A stretch of 53,532 nt of DNA from positions 1 through 53,532 of the forward strand of contig JACZRV010000011.1 in NCBI GenBank assembly GCA_022574555.1, given 5' to 3'. A model generated the notes under the pieces. The model ran no database searches. It was given only the letters and a program-made list of their open reading frames with translations, and was not told where the DNA came from. The stretch comes from SAR324 cluster bacterium. GTDB lineage: Bacteria > SAR324 > JACQKK01. The first letter of the stretch is position 1; each line of letters begins with the position of its first letter. Made by a program: the position numbers and the translations under genes. Shown here piece by piece: positions 43,604 through 53,222 of this stretch.

Positions 43604-44123
43604 CGCCTCACTCCAATAATTGTTTACTCGCGTCAGTTTGAGCAAATTCTGTTTTAAGCCATTTGCGGACCACAGGCAACGTGCCCTCGCTGCTGCAAGA
43701 ACCCCCGGTCACCGTTGACCCTGTTTGCCTGAAATGGAAATCTACTATTTGGAAATTGACATGGGAGCAATGGATCGCCAGGAGGATGGATTTGATGTGA
43801 AGTGGTGGTAACTTGGATCATTGGATATACTGAACAGGTCCCCGATTGAGCAGATGCGTAAGGGTTTAAACTGGGACCGCGGTATGATCTCACATAGCCA
43901 GTTTGTTCCGCCCGATTGCGGGTTTTAGGAAAACCATGGCTGGACGGCCATCGTCGTTACAGCCGGGCGTAAAATCAATCTGCGTACCAGGCTCAGTCGC
44001 CAATCTGAAAAATCCGCTTGCCAGGGGAAGAAAAAACCGCGATATTCGGCCTGCCTTGAGTGACCGCGTGCCCAGCGCCAGAGGCGGGTTCGCGCCCAAT
44101 GAACCCATTACCGCCGGGGTCAG
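43604..44123. other. Intergenic region with no gene recognised
   Basis: 520 bases between the beta-barrel gene (minus) and a secreted-protein gene (plus). Short frames on the minus strand (for example 43654-43893 and 43890-44108) lack family-like sequence. A TATACT hexamer near 43826 could be a -10 box, but no matching -35 box is placed. GGGG lies just before the ATG at 44124. Confidence 0.45.
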
Positions 44124-44858
44124 ATGTACCGAATCGTTCTCAGCACCACCCTGTTGTTCCTTGCATTCACCGCATTCATCGCCCCAACTTCAACCTTCGC
44201 CCAGGAAATCTCCATCGTCGGCTTCCAGGCCTATGCACTGGACAGCGATGACCTCGTATTCCAGGGGGACTCGCGCACCTCCAGCGAAGGAGGGAAAGTT
44301 CGGGAAGTTGTGATCTACCGAAATCCTGCCGGTAAGGAAATTCAGCGTGCCGAAACCGTGTACGAGGAAGCAGGCTTCGTCCTCGTTTCCTACAGCAAGG
44401 TGGATCACAGGTCGGGCGAATCCGAAACAATGATCAAGACGGGCTCGGTCGTCGAGTTGCGATACAAGGAATCCGCCGAGGACGACGAGGAGAGCGAGAC
44501 CCTGGATTGGAGCGAATCGATGGGTTTCACCAGCATGATTGTTCCCAGTATCAGAAAGAACTGGGCGCTGCTGGCGCAAGGAGACGAAGTGGAAATGGAT
44601 TTCCTGGTTCCCAGCCGATTGGGAACAGTGGGATTTCGCTTGACCAAAGAGGGTGAGGAGACCATTGGCGGCAAGGCCGTCGTGGTGATTCGCATGGAAC
44701 CGTCCGCATTTGTCATCCGCCTGTTGGTGGACCCGCTGTACTTCTACCTGGAGTCGGCACAACCCCGGCGGTTGATCCAATATCGCGGGCGAACGTCGGT
44801 CAAAACGGATGACGGAGATTCCCTGGACGCCCGCCTGAGCTATATCCACCCAGATTGA
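44124..44858 (+). CDS. Secreted or periplasmic protein of unknown function
   Basis: A 244-residue protein with a signal peptide of 26 residues (RIVLSTTLLFLAFTAFIAPT, cleavage near TFA-QE). The mature part is beta-rich. The C-terminal part (VVVIRMEPSAFVIRLLVDPLYFYLE, here split over about 25 residues) resembles the DUF3108-type periplasmic fold that holds a lipid-like ligand. The match is by pattern only. The ammonia-lyase gene follows 28 bases later in the same direction. Confidence 0.7.
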   Translation: MYRIVLSTTLLFLAFTAFIAPTSTFAQEISIVGFQAYALDSDDLVFQGDSRTSSEGGKVREVVIYRNPAGKEIQRAETVYEEAGFVLVSYSKVDHRSGESETMIKTGSVVELRYKESAEDDEESETLDWSESMGFTSMIVPSIRKNWALLAQGDEVEMDFLVPSRLGTVGFRLTKEGEETIGGKAVVVIRMEPSAFVIRLLVDPLYFYLESAQPRRLIQYRGRTSVKTDDGDSLDARLSYIHPD

Positions 44859-44886
44859 AACCGTCGATTTCATCCGGCCCAAGACC

Positions 44887-45876
44887 GTGATCGCCACGAA
44901 CGCAGGGCGCGCCCCGGTAGTCTTTGACGACGTGGTGATGGCGGCGCGGCGGCTGGCAGGTGTCGTGCACCGCACGCCGGTGATGACCTCCCGAGATCTC
45001 GATCGGCGTGCAGGATGCCGCGTATTCCTCAAATGTGAGAATTTTCAACGGGCGGGGGCCTTCAAGATTCGTGGGGCCTTCAATGCCATGTCCCAATTGA
45101 GCGAGGATGAAAAACGCTGCGGAGTCATTACCTACTCCTCGGGAAATCATGCTCAGGCGATCGCTCTGGCGGGGAGCCTGCTCGGCGTACCGGCCCTGGT
45201 GGTGATGCCCGCAGACGCCCCGTCGATCAAGGCGGAAGCCACGAAAGCGTACGGTGCCGAGGTGGTCTTTTACAATCCGCAAACGGAAGAGCGGGAAGCG
45301 GTCGCGGAAAAACTCGGCGCCGGTAAGGGGATGACTCTGATACCGCCCTTTGATCATCCCCAGGTGATCGCGGGGCAAGGCACCGCCGCGCTGGAAATGA
45401 TGGAACAAGTGGGGGATCTAGACCTGATGCTTGCGCCATGCGGAGGCGGGGGCCTGCTTTCCGGTTCCGCCATCGCATTGAAGGGCCGCTTACCCGAGGC
45501 CCAGATTATCGGCGTCGAGCCCGAGGGGGCGGACAACGGAAACCGGGCGTATCGATCGGGGAAAATCGAACGCATCGAGCAGCCACGCACCTTCGCGGAT
45601 GGGCTGCGCCCAAAGGCACTTGGCGAACATACCTTCCAGATCATCCGGCGCTGCGTGGACGGCATGGTGACCGTTTCCGAGGATGAAATTCGTGCGACCC
45701 TTGATTTTCTTTGGAACAGGATGAAACTCGTGGTTGAACCGTCCGCTGCCGTGGGGCTGGCACCCCTGTTTCACGGAAAGTTGGGCGCAACCGGATCGCG
45801 GGTGGCCGTCATTATCAGTGGCGGTAATGCCGACATCGACGCCGTCGCCCGATGGTTCCGGGCTGAAAAGGCTTGA
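44887..45876 (+). CDS. PLP-dependent threonine/serine dehydratase family ammonia-lyase
   Basis: A 329-residue fold-type II PLP enzyme. K60 in GAFKIRGA is the cofactor lysine, and SSGNHAQA (84-91) binds the phosphate and substrate. The glycine loop CGGGGLLSG follows near residue 183. At this length, without a C-terminal ACT domain, it fits the biodegradative threonine/serine dehydratase, serine racemase or threo-3-hydroxyaspartate ammonia-lyase group, which cannot be told apart by eye. The GTG start at 44887 fits the family N-terminus. Confidence 0.87.
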   Translation: MIATNAGRAPVVFDDVVMAARRLAGVVHRTPVMTSRDLDRRAGCRVFLKCENFQRAGAFKIRGAFNAMSQLSEDEKRCGVITYSSGNHAQAIALAGSLLGVPALVVMPADAPSIKAEATKAYGAEVVFYNPQTEEREAVAEKLGAGKGMTLIPPFDHPQVIAGQGTAALEMMEQVGDLDLMLAPCGGGGLLSGSAIALKGRLPEAQIIGVEPEGADNGNRAYRSGKIERIEQPRTFADGLRPKALGEHTFQIIRRCVDGMVTVSEDEIRATLDFLWNRMKLVVEPSAAVGLAPLFHGKLGATGSRVAVIISGGNADIDAVARWFRAEKA

Positions 45877-45945
45877 ACGGGCAGCATGAATCAAGGGAAA
45901 TTATCGAAATCGTTAAGGAAACATCAACGAAATTGGGGTGCGAAG

Positions 45946-46461
45946 TCAGGCAGGGAGCACCAGGCCGACTGGCTCGATTCCGGCCAGATCGACCGCATCC
46001 AGTAGGTCGCTCACCGTTCGGCCAAGTACCGGATGGATGAACTCCGCCGCGATATCGCACAATGGCAACAGAACGAAACCGCGCTCATGCAGCCGCGGAT
46101 GGGGCACGGTCAACTGCTCGGAGTCCATTACGAGGTTGCCGAAAAACAGGATGTCAAGATCGAGTGTGCGGGGTCCGTTCGGTATCGTGTGCACCCGGCC
46201 CATCAGCGCTTCCGTATCCATTAGCCGATTCAGCAATTCCACCGGGGGGAGTTCCGTTTGCCCCGCGACCGCGGCGTTCAGAAAATCGTCTTGGCCGGTG
46301 TAGCCCCAGGGGGGGGTGCGATAGACTTGGCTTGTCGCCGTGATGTGGATCCATCGCCTCAGTTGAGCGAGCCCATCCCGCAGATGCTTCTCGGGCGAGA
46401 TGTTGGACCCCAGCGCGATGATGACTTGGCCTATGCCGGTTCCCATTTCCGCGGTTTCCAT
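45946..46461 (-). CDS. folK: 2-amino-4-hydroxy-6-hydroxymethyldihydropteridine pyrophosphokinase
   Basis: A 171-residue HPPK, which transfers pyrophosphate from ATP to hydroxymethyldihydropterin in folate synthesis. Diagnostic motifs are IALGSNI near 15, SQVYRTPPWG, DDFLNAAV, the PRTLDLDILFF motif with the magnesium-binding aspartates near 97-105, and VPHPRLHERGFVLLPL near 118. A second ATG at 46446 would shorten the start by five residues. It lies alone, without folB or folP. Confidence 0.94.
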   Translation of the reverse strand: METAEMGTGIGQVIIALGSNISPEKHLRDGLAQLRRWIHITATSQVYRTPPWGYTGQDDFLNAAVAGQTELPPVELLNRLMDTEALMGRVHTIPNGPRTLDLDILFFGNLVMDSEQLTVPHPRLHERGFVLLPLCDIAAEFIHPVLGRTVSDLLDAVDLAGIEPVGLVLPA

Positions 46462-46492
46462 ATGCGCTGCTGCGGAATGCGTGTAGAGGGAA

Positions 46493-47842
46493 TCAGCCGC
46501 CGAGAACTGCGCGTATGGCTTCTCCGGTGCAATCGACGATGCGCTCCAGTTCGCTGCGGGACGTCGTCAAGGGCGGCGCCAGGCAATAGACGTCCTCACG
46601 CGCTCTCGAAAACAATCCCTTTTCGATCGCCACGGCACTGACCGTTTCGCCGATTTTACGGGATCTGTCGAAATTTTTGCGCGTTGCTTTGTCTTCGACC
46701 AGTTCCACCGCTGCCATCATGCCCAATCCGCGCACCTCACCGACGTTCGGATGGGATTCCAGGCTCTTGAGTTGATTGATGAGATGGGCGCCATTTTCAG
46801 CCGCCCTGGTAACAAGGTCCTCCCTTTCCATGATGTCCAGGTTGGCCAGTCCGACGGCGCACGCGGTGGGGTGCCCCGAATAGGTGTAGGCGTGCATCCA
46901 TCGCTTGCCGGGCTCGGCGTCCATGATCGCGTCGCGGATGCGATCGCTCAACCCGATGCCGCCGAGGGGAATATAGCCGGAGGTGATCCCCTTGGCGAAC
47001 GACAGGATGTCGGGTTCGACGCCCCAGCGGTCGAGGGCAAACCAGCTCCCCGTGCGGCAGAAACCGGTGATCACCTCGTCGGCGATGAACAGCACGTCGT
47101 ATTGGGTGCAGATTTCGCGGATGCGGGGAAAGTATTCATCCTGCGGGACGATCACACCGCCGGCACCTTGCACCGGCTCGGCGATGAAGGCGGCCACGGT
47201 TTCGGGTCCTTCGCGCAGAATGGCTTCTTCCAAGAAATTGGCCGCGGCCACGCCCTGGGGCGTGTTCTCGTCACCGCCGTCGAAGTAATAGGGATAGGGA
47301 CCGGGGATCAGCAAAAAATTCGGTACTCGCGGCTCGAACATAGGCCAGTAGGCGGTCAATCCCGTTGCGCTCATCGTGGCCATGGTCACTCCGTGATAGC
47401 CCAGCTCGCGGGAAATGATTTTCACTTTGTCCGGCTTTCCCTGCGATTTCCAAAAAAAGCGGGCCGTCTTGAACGCGCTCTCGTTGGATTCGCCCCCGCC
47501 GCTGGTAAAGAAGAAGGCGTTGATGCCCTGGTACGTGATATCCGCCAGCCTCTCCGCCAATTCTATGGCCCGCAGGTTCGACGATCCGGTGTATGCCGAA
47601 GCGTACGCGAGTTGAGACATCTGGGCAGCGGCCGCGTCTGCCAGTTCCTTGCGGCCGTGGCCTACATTGACGTTCCACAGACCCGATAGGCCGTCCAGAT
47701 ACTCTTTCCCCTCGATGTCGGTCAGAATGCTTCCCTTAGCCGACACCCAGATTTTCGGGTTTTCATGGGTGCTCGGGTGATGAAGGGGATGGATCAGGTG
47801 TTTGTCGGCTTCGATGGCCGATTGCAAGTCATATTCTTTCAT
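46493..47842 (-). CDS. Class III aminotransferase
   Basis: A 449-residue PLP enzyme of the omega-aminotransferase group. The cofactor lysine is K284 in SFAKGITSGY, and D255-E256 (IADEV) contacts the PLP ring. The motifs FFTSGGGESNESAFK and AFIAEPVQGAGGV are typical of beta-alanine, taurine or putrescine-pyruvate aminotransferases. The amino donor is uncertain; the family would release ammonia-derived nitrogen from omega-amino acids or diamines onto pyruvate or 2-oxoglutarate. It is separated by 31 bases from folK in the same direction. Confidence 0.9.
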   Translation of the reverse strand: MKEYDLQSAIEADKHLIHPLHHPSTHENPKIWVSAKGSILTDIEGKEYLDGLSGLWNVNVGHGRKELADAAAAQMSQLAYASAYTGSSNLRAIELAERLADITYQGINAFFFTSGGGESNESAFKTARFFWKSQGKPDKVKIISRELGYHGVTMATMSATGLTAYWPMFEPRVPNFLLIPGPYPYYFDGGDENTPQGVAAANFLEEAILREGPETVAAFIAEPVQGAGGVIVPQDEYFPRIREICTQYDVLFIADEVITGFCRTGSWFALDRWGVEPDILSFAKGITSGYIPLGGIGLSDRIRDAIMDAEPGKRWMHAYTYSGHPTACAVGLANLDIMEREDLVTRAAENGAHLINQLKSLESHPNVGEVRGLGMMAAVELVEDKATRKNFDRSRKIGETVSAVAIEKGLFSRAREDVYCLAPPLTTSRSELERIVDCTGEAIRAVLGG

Positions 47843-48203
47843 GTCGTCTCGGCGCGGCTGCGGAACCTTGGCTGGCTGGTTCCCTAGTTGTACGGGTACT
47901 GAAAGCGGTGGCCTTCTGCGCGTCGTCGCCCATGGGCCGGCGGACTGTAGCGCTCCAGGGGGCCGATCTTATTCGCATTTCAACGTAAAATCCAGGAGTG
48001 ATTACCGAAGAAAAAATCCGTGGATCAAACCCGTTGCCCCATTTCTGGCGAAAGCGTACGATCAGAACGGATGGGGAGTAAACAAAAATGCCGGCCCGTT
48101 GCATGCGGCGGGGGCACCATCGCCAAGGATTGCTGGAAGTGCCGAGCCTCATCGAATGCACAATCCATCGACCGATTTCCATTTGCAAGGATCTACAGCT
48201 GAG
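47843..48203. other. Divergent intergenic region, no gene seen
   Basis: 361 bases between the aminotransferase (minus) and the M16 peptidase (plus). A frame open with the peptidase gene runs through it, but its translation has no family-like sequence and ends where the peptidase signal begins. No convincing promoter or hairpin was recognised, although both flanking genes must be transcribed from here. Confidence 0.5.
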
Positions 48204-51200
48204 ATGGTTCGAATTTACCGCATATATCGAGTCGCCCGGGAATTATCCCCCATTATCGCCCTATGCCTTTTGATGGTTGCAGTAGGATGTAAACCGCGCC
48301 AGCTCGAACAAAGTCCGCAGGATAAGCTGCTGGCTGAGACGCGAACGGAGGTGGCCTACCGTAAGTTGGTGCTGGAAAACGGACTGCGGGTGATGTTGAT
48401 CTCCGACGCGGAGGCGGAGCGCTCGGCGGCGGCCATGGCGGTAGCCGCCGGGTCCCTGGAAGATCCGGAGGAACACGCCGGCATGGCCCATTTCCTGGAG
48501 CACATGCTGTTTCTGGGTACCGAGAAATATCCCCAGGCCGGGGAGTACCAGAAGTACCTTACGACCCACGCCGGATACAGCAACGCCTATACGTCCAACG
48601 ACCACACCAATTACTTTTTCCAGGTAGCCCATCCGGCGTTTACCGAGGCGCTGGATCGCTTCGCCCAGTTCTTTTCGGCGCCCCTGTTCAACGAGGAGTA
48701 TGTCCAGCGGGAGGTGAACGCCGTCGCATCCGAGCACTCCAAGAACGTGGACAACGATATGTGGCGCGTTTCGCAGATCAAGCGAAGTCTTTATCGTGCC
48801 GATCACCCGATCAACCGATTTTCCACCGGTAATCTGGAAACCCTGGCGGGTGTGGACAGGCAGAGGCTGCTCGATTTCTATACCAGCCGTTATTCCGCAA
48901 ATGTCATGACCTTGGCAGTATTGGGCAACCGCGGCTTGGACGAATTGGAGGCCACGGTGCGGGACCGGTTCGAGGAACTGGCCAATCGCAATCTGTCCCG
49001 TCCCCGCTATGCACGGACCTACCTGGATACCAAGCCGGCTCTACGCGTGGTCACCGTAGAACCCGTGAAGGATCAGCGAAGCCTGATCGTCGAATTTCCG
49101 CTGCCCCCCACCCGGCAGCATTACGACGCCAAGCCGGGTGCGCTGATGGGCTTCCTGCTCGGCCACGAGGGTGCCGGCAGCCTTCTGTCGCTGCTTAAAT
49201 CGGAGAACCTGGCCACAACCCTTGCGGCGGGTATCGGGGAGGAAACGGTCGATTATGCCTCGTTTTCCATGCGGTTCGGCCTCACCTCGGAAGGGCTGGA
49301 GCGATACCAAGACATCCTTTCGTACATGTTCGGGGCGATCAACTATTTCCGCGATTCCGGCCTCCCGCGTTATATCTTCGACGAGAACCGGGTGATGGCG
49401 GAGATCGACTTCAAGTACCGGTCCAGACCAGAAAGTGCCCGGCGGGCGTCGTTCATGAGTGCGCTGATGCTGGCCATTCCGATGGAAGAATTGCCCGAAG
49501 CGGTCTTCAGTTTCAAGCGCTACGATCCGGACTTGGTCGGCATGTATCTGGACTACCTGAGACCCGACAATATGTTGGTCACGCTGGTCGCCAAGGACGT
49601 GCCTACGGACCGCATCGAGAAGTACTACCAGGCCAAATTTGGGTATCGGGAATCGACCGGCGACGAATATACGAAACTCATCGGAGTGAAGCCCGATCCG
49701 CGCATTCGCATGCCTGAAAGAAATCCTTTCATTCCCCATTCCGCCACACCCGGCCGGCCCGACGGGCCCATGATGCTGGCCGGTACCAGCTTCCATTATC
49801 TGGCCCAGGATGGATTGCCCGCACCGCTCATGGCACAGTTGGAGGAATTGCGGGATGTCAGGTTCACCGGGCTGGAAGCGTTCATGCGTCAAACGGGCGC
49901 GTTGTTGGATGGAGGCGAGAATGGGCGATATCTCCCCAGCCTGCTCAAGAGCAGCCACCCGCTACCGACGCGATTAATGGACAATACCCTGGGCCGGGTC
50001 TGGTTTCTTCCCGACTGGCGCTTTAACCAGCCCAAGGGGAAAATCATACTCAAGTTTCGCACGGGAAAAACCTATCAGAATCCACGGCAGGCGGTGCTGG
50101 GCCATCTCTACCAGGAGAGTTTGGCCGAAGCGCTCAACGAATTCGCCTACCCGGTTCATTTAGCCGGGTTGGATTACGGCGTTGAGGCGGGAAAGACCGG
50201 TATCGTACTGACCCTTTCCGGCTATGCGCCACGAATGCTGGATCTGCTGACACATCTCGCGGACACCCTAAGTCGCATAGATATCGGTGAGGCCGCGTTT
50301 GCCGCGATCAAGGAGAAGTACCAGCGGGGCTTGCAGAATCGGCGGTATTCGCAACCGTATATGCAGTCGGCCTACTTCCGGAGACTCTTGCTGCGCGATC
50401 CCACGTTTTCCCTCGAGGATCTGGAGCGCGAACTGGAAACCGTGACACGTGCGGAGGTGCTGGCCTACGCGGAATCGCTGTACGAGCGGGTCTACTTGGA
50501 AGGGGTCGTGGTCGGCGACCTGGATGCGCGCATGGCCCGCACCGCGATTTCCCGCATACTCGTGGGCCTTTCCAGCCAGCCGCTTCCGGAGCAGGAGCGC
50601 ACCGAAGAGGAGATCCGGCGCCTGCCTCCCAACGCCGATTACGTCTATACGCACCAACTCGACGTCAACAATTCGCTCATCAGTCTGATTTATCAGGTGG
50701 GGAAGACCGACCCGACGCTGCGCGGGGGCCTATTGATCATCAGCCGGGCCCTGCGCAATTCGTTCTATCAGAATATGCGCACGCGGCAGCAACTCGGCTA
50801 CATCGTCTTCAGTGGCATGGGGCAGATGAAGAAGACCCTCAGCCTGAATTTTCTGGTGCAGTCCGGGGCTTACGGTGTCGACACCCTGCTGCAACGGATG
50901 GAGGCCTATATTCCACAGTTCGTGTCCGAGTTCAAATCTATGTCCGGCGACGAATTCGAGCGGCTGCGCACCGCGGTCATCGATGCCAAACTGAAACGGG
51001 CCTCCAACATCGGAGAAGTCGCCGAGCGCCTCAATTGGATCGCCTTCGAGAATGACGAGAAATTCGATCACGTGAGCGAGGATATCGAGGCGGCCGAGCG
51101 CATCTCCCGGTCCCAGGTCGAGACAATACTTGATCGTGCGCTTGTTGCGGACGGTGCCAAGCGTCTCGTCATCCGCCTCATCGGCGACGATCACACGGCC

Positions 51201-51260
51201 GGCCGGCCCCGTGGAACGCCCATCGATTCCCCCGATCTGATTCAAGCTGCCGGTGGATAG
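48204..51260 (+). CDS. M16 family zinc metallopeptidase (insulinase/pitrilysin), lipoprotein
   Basis: A 1018-residue protein starting at ATG 48204; upstream sequence in the frame has no family signal. The N-terminus is a lipoprotein signal (SPIIALCLLMVAVGC, lipobox Cys29), so it is probably anchored in the envelope. The inverted zinc motif H96-x2-E99-H100 (HFLEH) is intact, with the distal glutamate in the helix VQREVNAVASEHSKN near 168. Four M16 repeat units fit the length, as in pitrilysin and insulin-degrading enzyme, with LVQSGAYGVDTLL near 895 in the last. It would cleave short peptides in the periplasm. Confidence 0.92.
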   Translation: MVRIYRIYRVARELSPIIALCLLMVAVGCKPRQLEQSPQDKLLAETRTEVAYRKLVLENGLRVMLISDAEAERSAAAMAVAAGSLEDPEEHAGMAHFLEHMLFLGTEKYPQAGEYQKYLTTHAGYSNAYTSNDHTNYFFQVAHPAFTEALDRFAQFFSAPLFNEEYVQREVNAVASEHSKNVDNDMWRVSQIKRSLYRADHPINRFSTGNLETLAGVDRQRLLDFYTSRYSANVMTLAVLGNRGLDELEATVRDRFEELANRNLSRPRYARTYLDTKPALRVVTVEPVKDQRSLIVEFPLPPTRQHYDAKPGALMGFLLGHEGAGSLLSLLKSENLATTLAAGIGEETVDYASFSMRFGLTSEGLERYQDILSYMFGAINYFRDSGLPRYIFDENRVMAEIDFKYRSRPESARRASFMSALMLAIPMEELPEAVFSFKRYDPDLVGMYLDYLRPDNMLVTLVAKDVPTDRIEKYYQAKFGYRESTGDEYTKLIGVKPDPRIRMPERNPFIPHSATPGRPDGPMMLAGTSFHYLAQDGLPAPLMAQLEELRDVRFTGLEAFMRQTGALLDGGENGRYLPSLLKSSHPLPTRLMDNTLGRVWFLPDWRFNQPKGKIILKFRTGKTYQNPRQAVLGHLYQESLAEALNEFAYPVHLAGLDYGVEAGKTGIVLTLSGYAPRMLDLLTHLADTLSRIDIGEAAFAAIKEKYQRGLQNRRYSQPYMQSAYFRRLLLRDPTFSLEDLERELETVTRAEVLAYAESLYERVYLEGVVVGDLDARMARTAISRILVGLSSQPLPEQERTEEEIRRLPPNADYVYTHQLDVNNSLISLIYQVGKTDPTLRGGLLIISRALRNSFYQNMRTRQQLGYIVFSGMGQMKKTLSLNFLVQSGAYGVDTLLQRMEAYIPQFVSEFKSMSGDEFERLRTAVIDAKLKRASNIGEVAERLNWIAFENDEKFDHVSEDIEAAERISRSQVETILDRALVADGAKRLVIRLIGDDHTAGRPRGTPIDSPDLIQAAGG

Positions 51261-51275
51261 AAATTTGCTGCGGAA

Positions 51276-52139
51276 TCAGCCTTCGAAACGCCATGCGTCG
51301 CCGTGGCCGACGATGCGGCCGGCGGTGGGGGCGGGGAAATGCGTGCCCAGGATCGTTACGTCCCGCTCAGCGTAGCGGTCGAGGAATGCTTGCCGGGTAG
51401 CGCGGGCCAGATCGGGATCAACGCAGAACGCACTGGTGATCTCAGGCAAAGCGAATTGGAACGGATGGTGGATCATGTCGCCGGTGATTACGCCTTCGGA
51501 ACCGTTGGACGATAAGCGCAGGCTCACGTGCCCCGGTGTGTGGCCTGGGGTGGGAATGATGGTCGCATCGTCGTCGATGGCGTGTTCGCCTTCAACCAGT
51601 TCGGCGAGGCCCGCGTCGATGATCGGCCTCACACTGTCGTCGATCATGTCGCCGGAACCGTCCCCCGATTTATGCTGCCAGTAGTTCCACTCGTCACGGG
51701 CAAACAGGTATTTGGCATTGGGGAAGGTGGGCACCCAGCGGCCCTCCTCCAGGCGCGTGTTCCAACCCACGTGGTCCACGTGCAAATGGGTACAAAGCAC
51801 ATAGTCCACGGCTTCGGGCTGAACGCCGGCCTTTTTCAGATCGTCCAGGAAGGGGCCGTGCCTCTGATTCCAGTAGGAGACATTCCGGTTTTTATCGTTC
51901 CCGATACAGGTATCGACCACGATCGTGTGGTGCCGGGTGCGGACGACGAACGCGTGGATGCTCATCACAAGCTGGCCGCTTGCCGAATCGATGAATCGGG
52001 GCGCCAGCCACTCCAGGTGGGGTGCCAGCACGTCGTCATTCAGATCGGGAAACAGCGACGCAGTGAACCGGGGCGAATTGGGACCCTCCAGTTCCACGAT
52101 GCGGGATACGGTGATGTTCCCGATTTGGATGGGTGTCAT
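51276..52139 (-). CDS. Metallo-beta-lactamase fold hydrolase
   Basis: A 287-residue MBL-fold protein. The zinc motif H118-x-H120-x-D122-H123 (THLHVDH) is intact, with PGHTPGH near 194-200 and ITGDMIHHP near 218. The sequence is closest in style to AHL-lactonase-like or quorum-quenching-type hydrolases and other small esterases of the family (HLHVDHVGW), but the substrate cannot be assigned. It is convergent with the M16 gene (15-base gap) and in line with the two MaoC genes upstream. Confidence 0.88.
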   Translation of the reverse strand: MTPIQIGNITVSRIVELEGPNSPRFTASLFPDLNDDVLAPHLEWLAPRFIDSASGQLVMSIHAFVVRTRHHTIVVDTCIGNDKNRNVSYWNQRHGPFLDDLKKAGVQPEAVDYVLCTHLHVDHVGWNTRLEEGRWVPTFPNAKYLFARDEWNYWQHKSGDGSGDMIDDSVRPIIDAGLAELVEGEHAIDDDATIIPTPGHTPGHVSLRLSSNGSEGVITGDMIHHPFQFALPEITSAFCVDPDLARATRQAFLDRYAERDVTILGTHFPAPTAGRIVGHGDAWRFEG

Positions 52140-52181
52140 GGGCTAATCCTGGTCACAAGGACGCTCTGTACGGGTGAGGTC

Positions 52182-52598
52182 TCAGGCCGCGCGAAATCGC
52201 ACCACGGCTTGACCCGGTGTAATGACCTGCTCCTGTTCGTTGCGGATGTGCAAGTCGACGGTTACGTCTCGTTGGGCCGGATCGATCGACGAGATCGTAC
52301 CGCCGGCGCGCAAGGTCTCGCCGAGATAGGCCGCAGCACGGTGGGTCATCTTGATGGAAAGCATATCGGCCTCGTCAGCCATCCACTCGATGACAACCTG
52401 GGAGAGCCAATCGCCCTGGAGCGGCCCATCGATCACGATTCCCGGATAACCCTCTGATTCTGTTACGTATTTTAAATCATAGTGGATGCGGTGGGCGTTC
52501 CAAATGGCTGCGTTGTATAGGAACAGGTATGCATTTCCTGGGCAATGGCTCCGTTCGGGCAGCGAATCGCCCACTTTCAGTTCATCGAACCGGATCAT
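52182..52598 (-). CDS. MaoC-like acyl dehydratase, catalytic half
   Basis: A 138-residue hot-dog-fold protein. The catalytic signature of MaoC-type hydratases appears in AHRIHYDLKY (residues 35-44, the D-x4-H pattern being replaced by N-A-H-R-I-H-Y-D as in the short heterodimeric forms). GPLQGDWLSQ follows. It probably forms a heterodimer with the product of the gene just upstream (32 bases). Typical reactions are hydration of enoyl-CoA or related thioesters. Confidence 0.82.
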   Translation of the reverse strand: MIRFDELKVGDSLPERSHCPGNAYLFLYNAAIWNAHRIHYDLKYVTESEGYPGIVIDGPLQGDWLSQVVIEWMADEADMLSIKMTHRAAAYLGETLRAGGTISSIDPAQRDVTVDLHIRNEQEQVITPGQAVVRFRAA

Positions 52599-52630
52599 GG
52601 CTGATGCTCAATTAGGCTCATGGCTGTTCC

Positions 52631-53086
52631 TCAGCGGGCAATGCGTGTGTATCGCTCGACGACGACCGGTTTGCCGTCTTCACCAGCGATCTTGAGTTCG
52701 ATGACCACGAAGATCAGCGGACCCGTCCGCCCCTGGCGCTCGTACATTTCGACCACCGTACGTGTGGCGGTCAGGTTCTCCCCGGGCCGGATCGGTCTGT
52801 GAAAAACCGTCTCGCAGCCACCGGCCATGACCCTTTTTAGCGGCAATTCCGGTACGAGTGGGTCATCCACGTGCCCGTCGTCCTGAAGACGATCGAGGGT
52901 GGCGATTTCTTCGAAAAATCGCTGGTAGAACATCGGGGGCGCCTCGTCGCCCCGCAGGTATTTTTCCAATTGCTGGTCCGTGGCAATCGAGTAATGGCGA
53001 ATGTCACGGCGCGATACCTTTTCCGTAACGGGCGGCATGGATTTACCGACACAACTCATCAACTCCGGGGTTAACAGGGCAGCCAT
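52631..53086 (-). CDS. MaoC-like dehydratase, FAS1-type N-terminal half
   Basis: A 151-residue hot-dog protein starting at ATG 53086, with GAAGG just before it. The sequence VTEKVSRRDIRHYSIATDQQ and the later ETVFHRPIRPGENLTATRTV match the FAS1-like dehydratase (MaoC N-terminal) domain. With the following MaoC gene it forms a split dehydratase, like the (R)-specific or mesaconyl-CoA hydratase-type pairs. The longer frame to 53494 is the shadow of the divergent coiled-coil gene. Confidence 0.84.
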   Translation of the reverse strand: MAALLTPELMSCVGKSMPPVTEKVSRRDIRHYSIATDQQLEKYLRGDEAPPMFYQRFFEEIATLDRLQDDGHVDDPLVPELPLKRVMAGGCETVFHRPIRPGENLTATRTVVEMYERQGRTGPLIFVVIELKIAGEDGKPVVVERYTRIAR

Positions 53087-53222
53087 GAAACCTTCGTACT
53101 GGCGTTGGGTATCGTTTACAATCGCATCCGATTGTGGCCTACCTGTAATAGCGGCCGGTCTCCGTTTCGCTCCATCCCCTAGCACATACGGGACACAACG
53201 GTAAGTACCCCCAATACGGCCC

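Noticed and set aside
47802..48203. N-terminal extension of the M16 peptidase frame
   Set aside because: The extension runs over the start of the divergent aminotransferase gene and has no domain. The lipoprotein signal begins at 48204.
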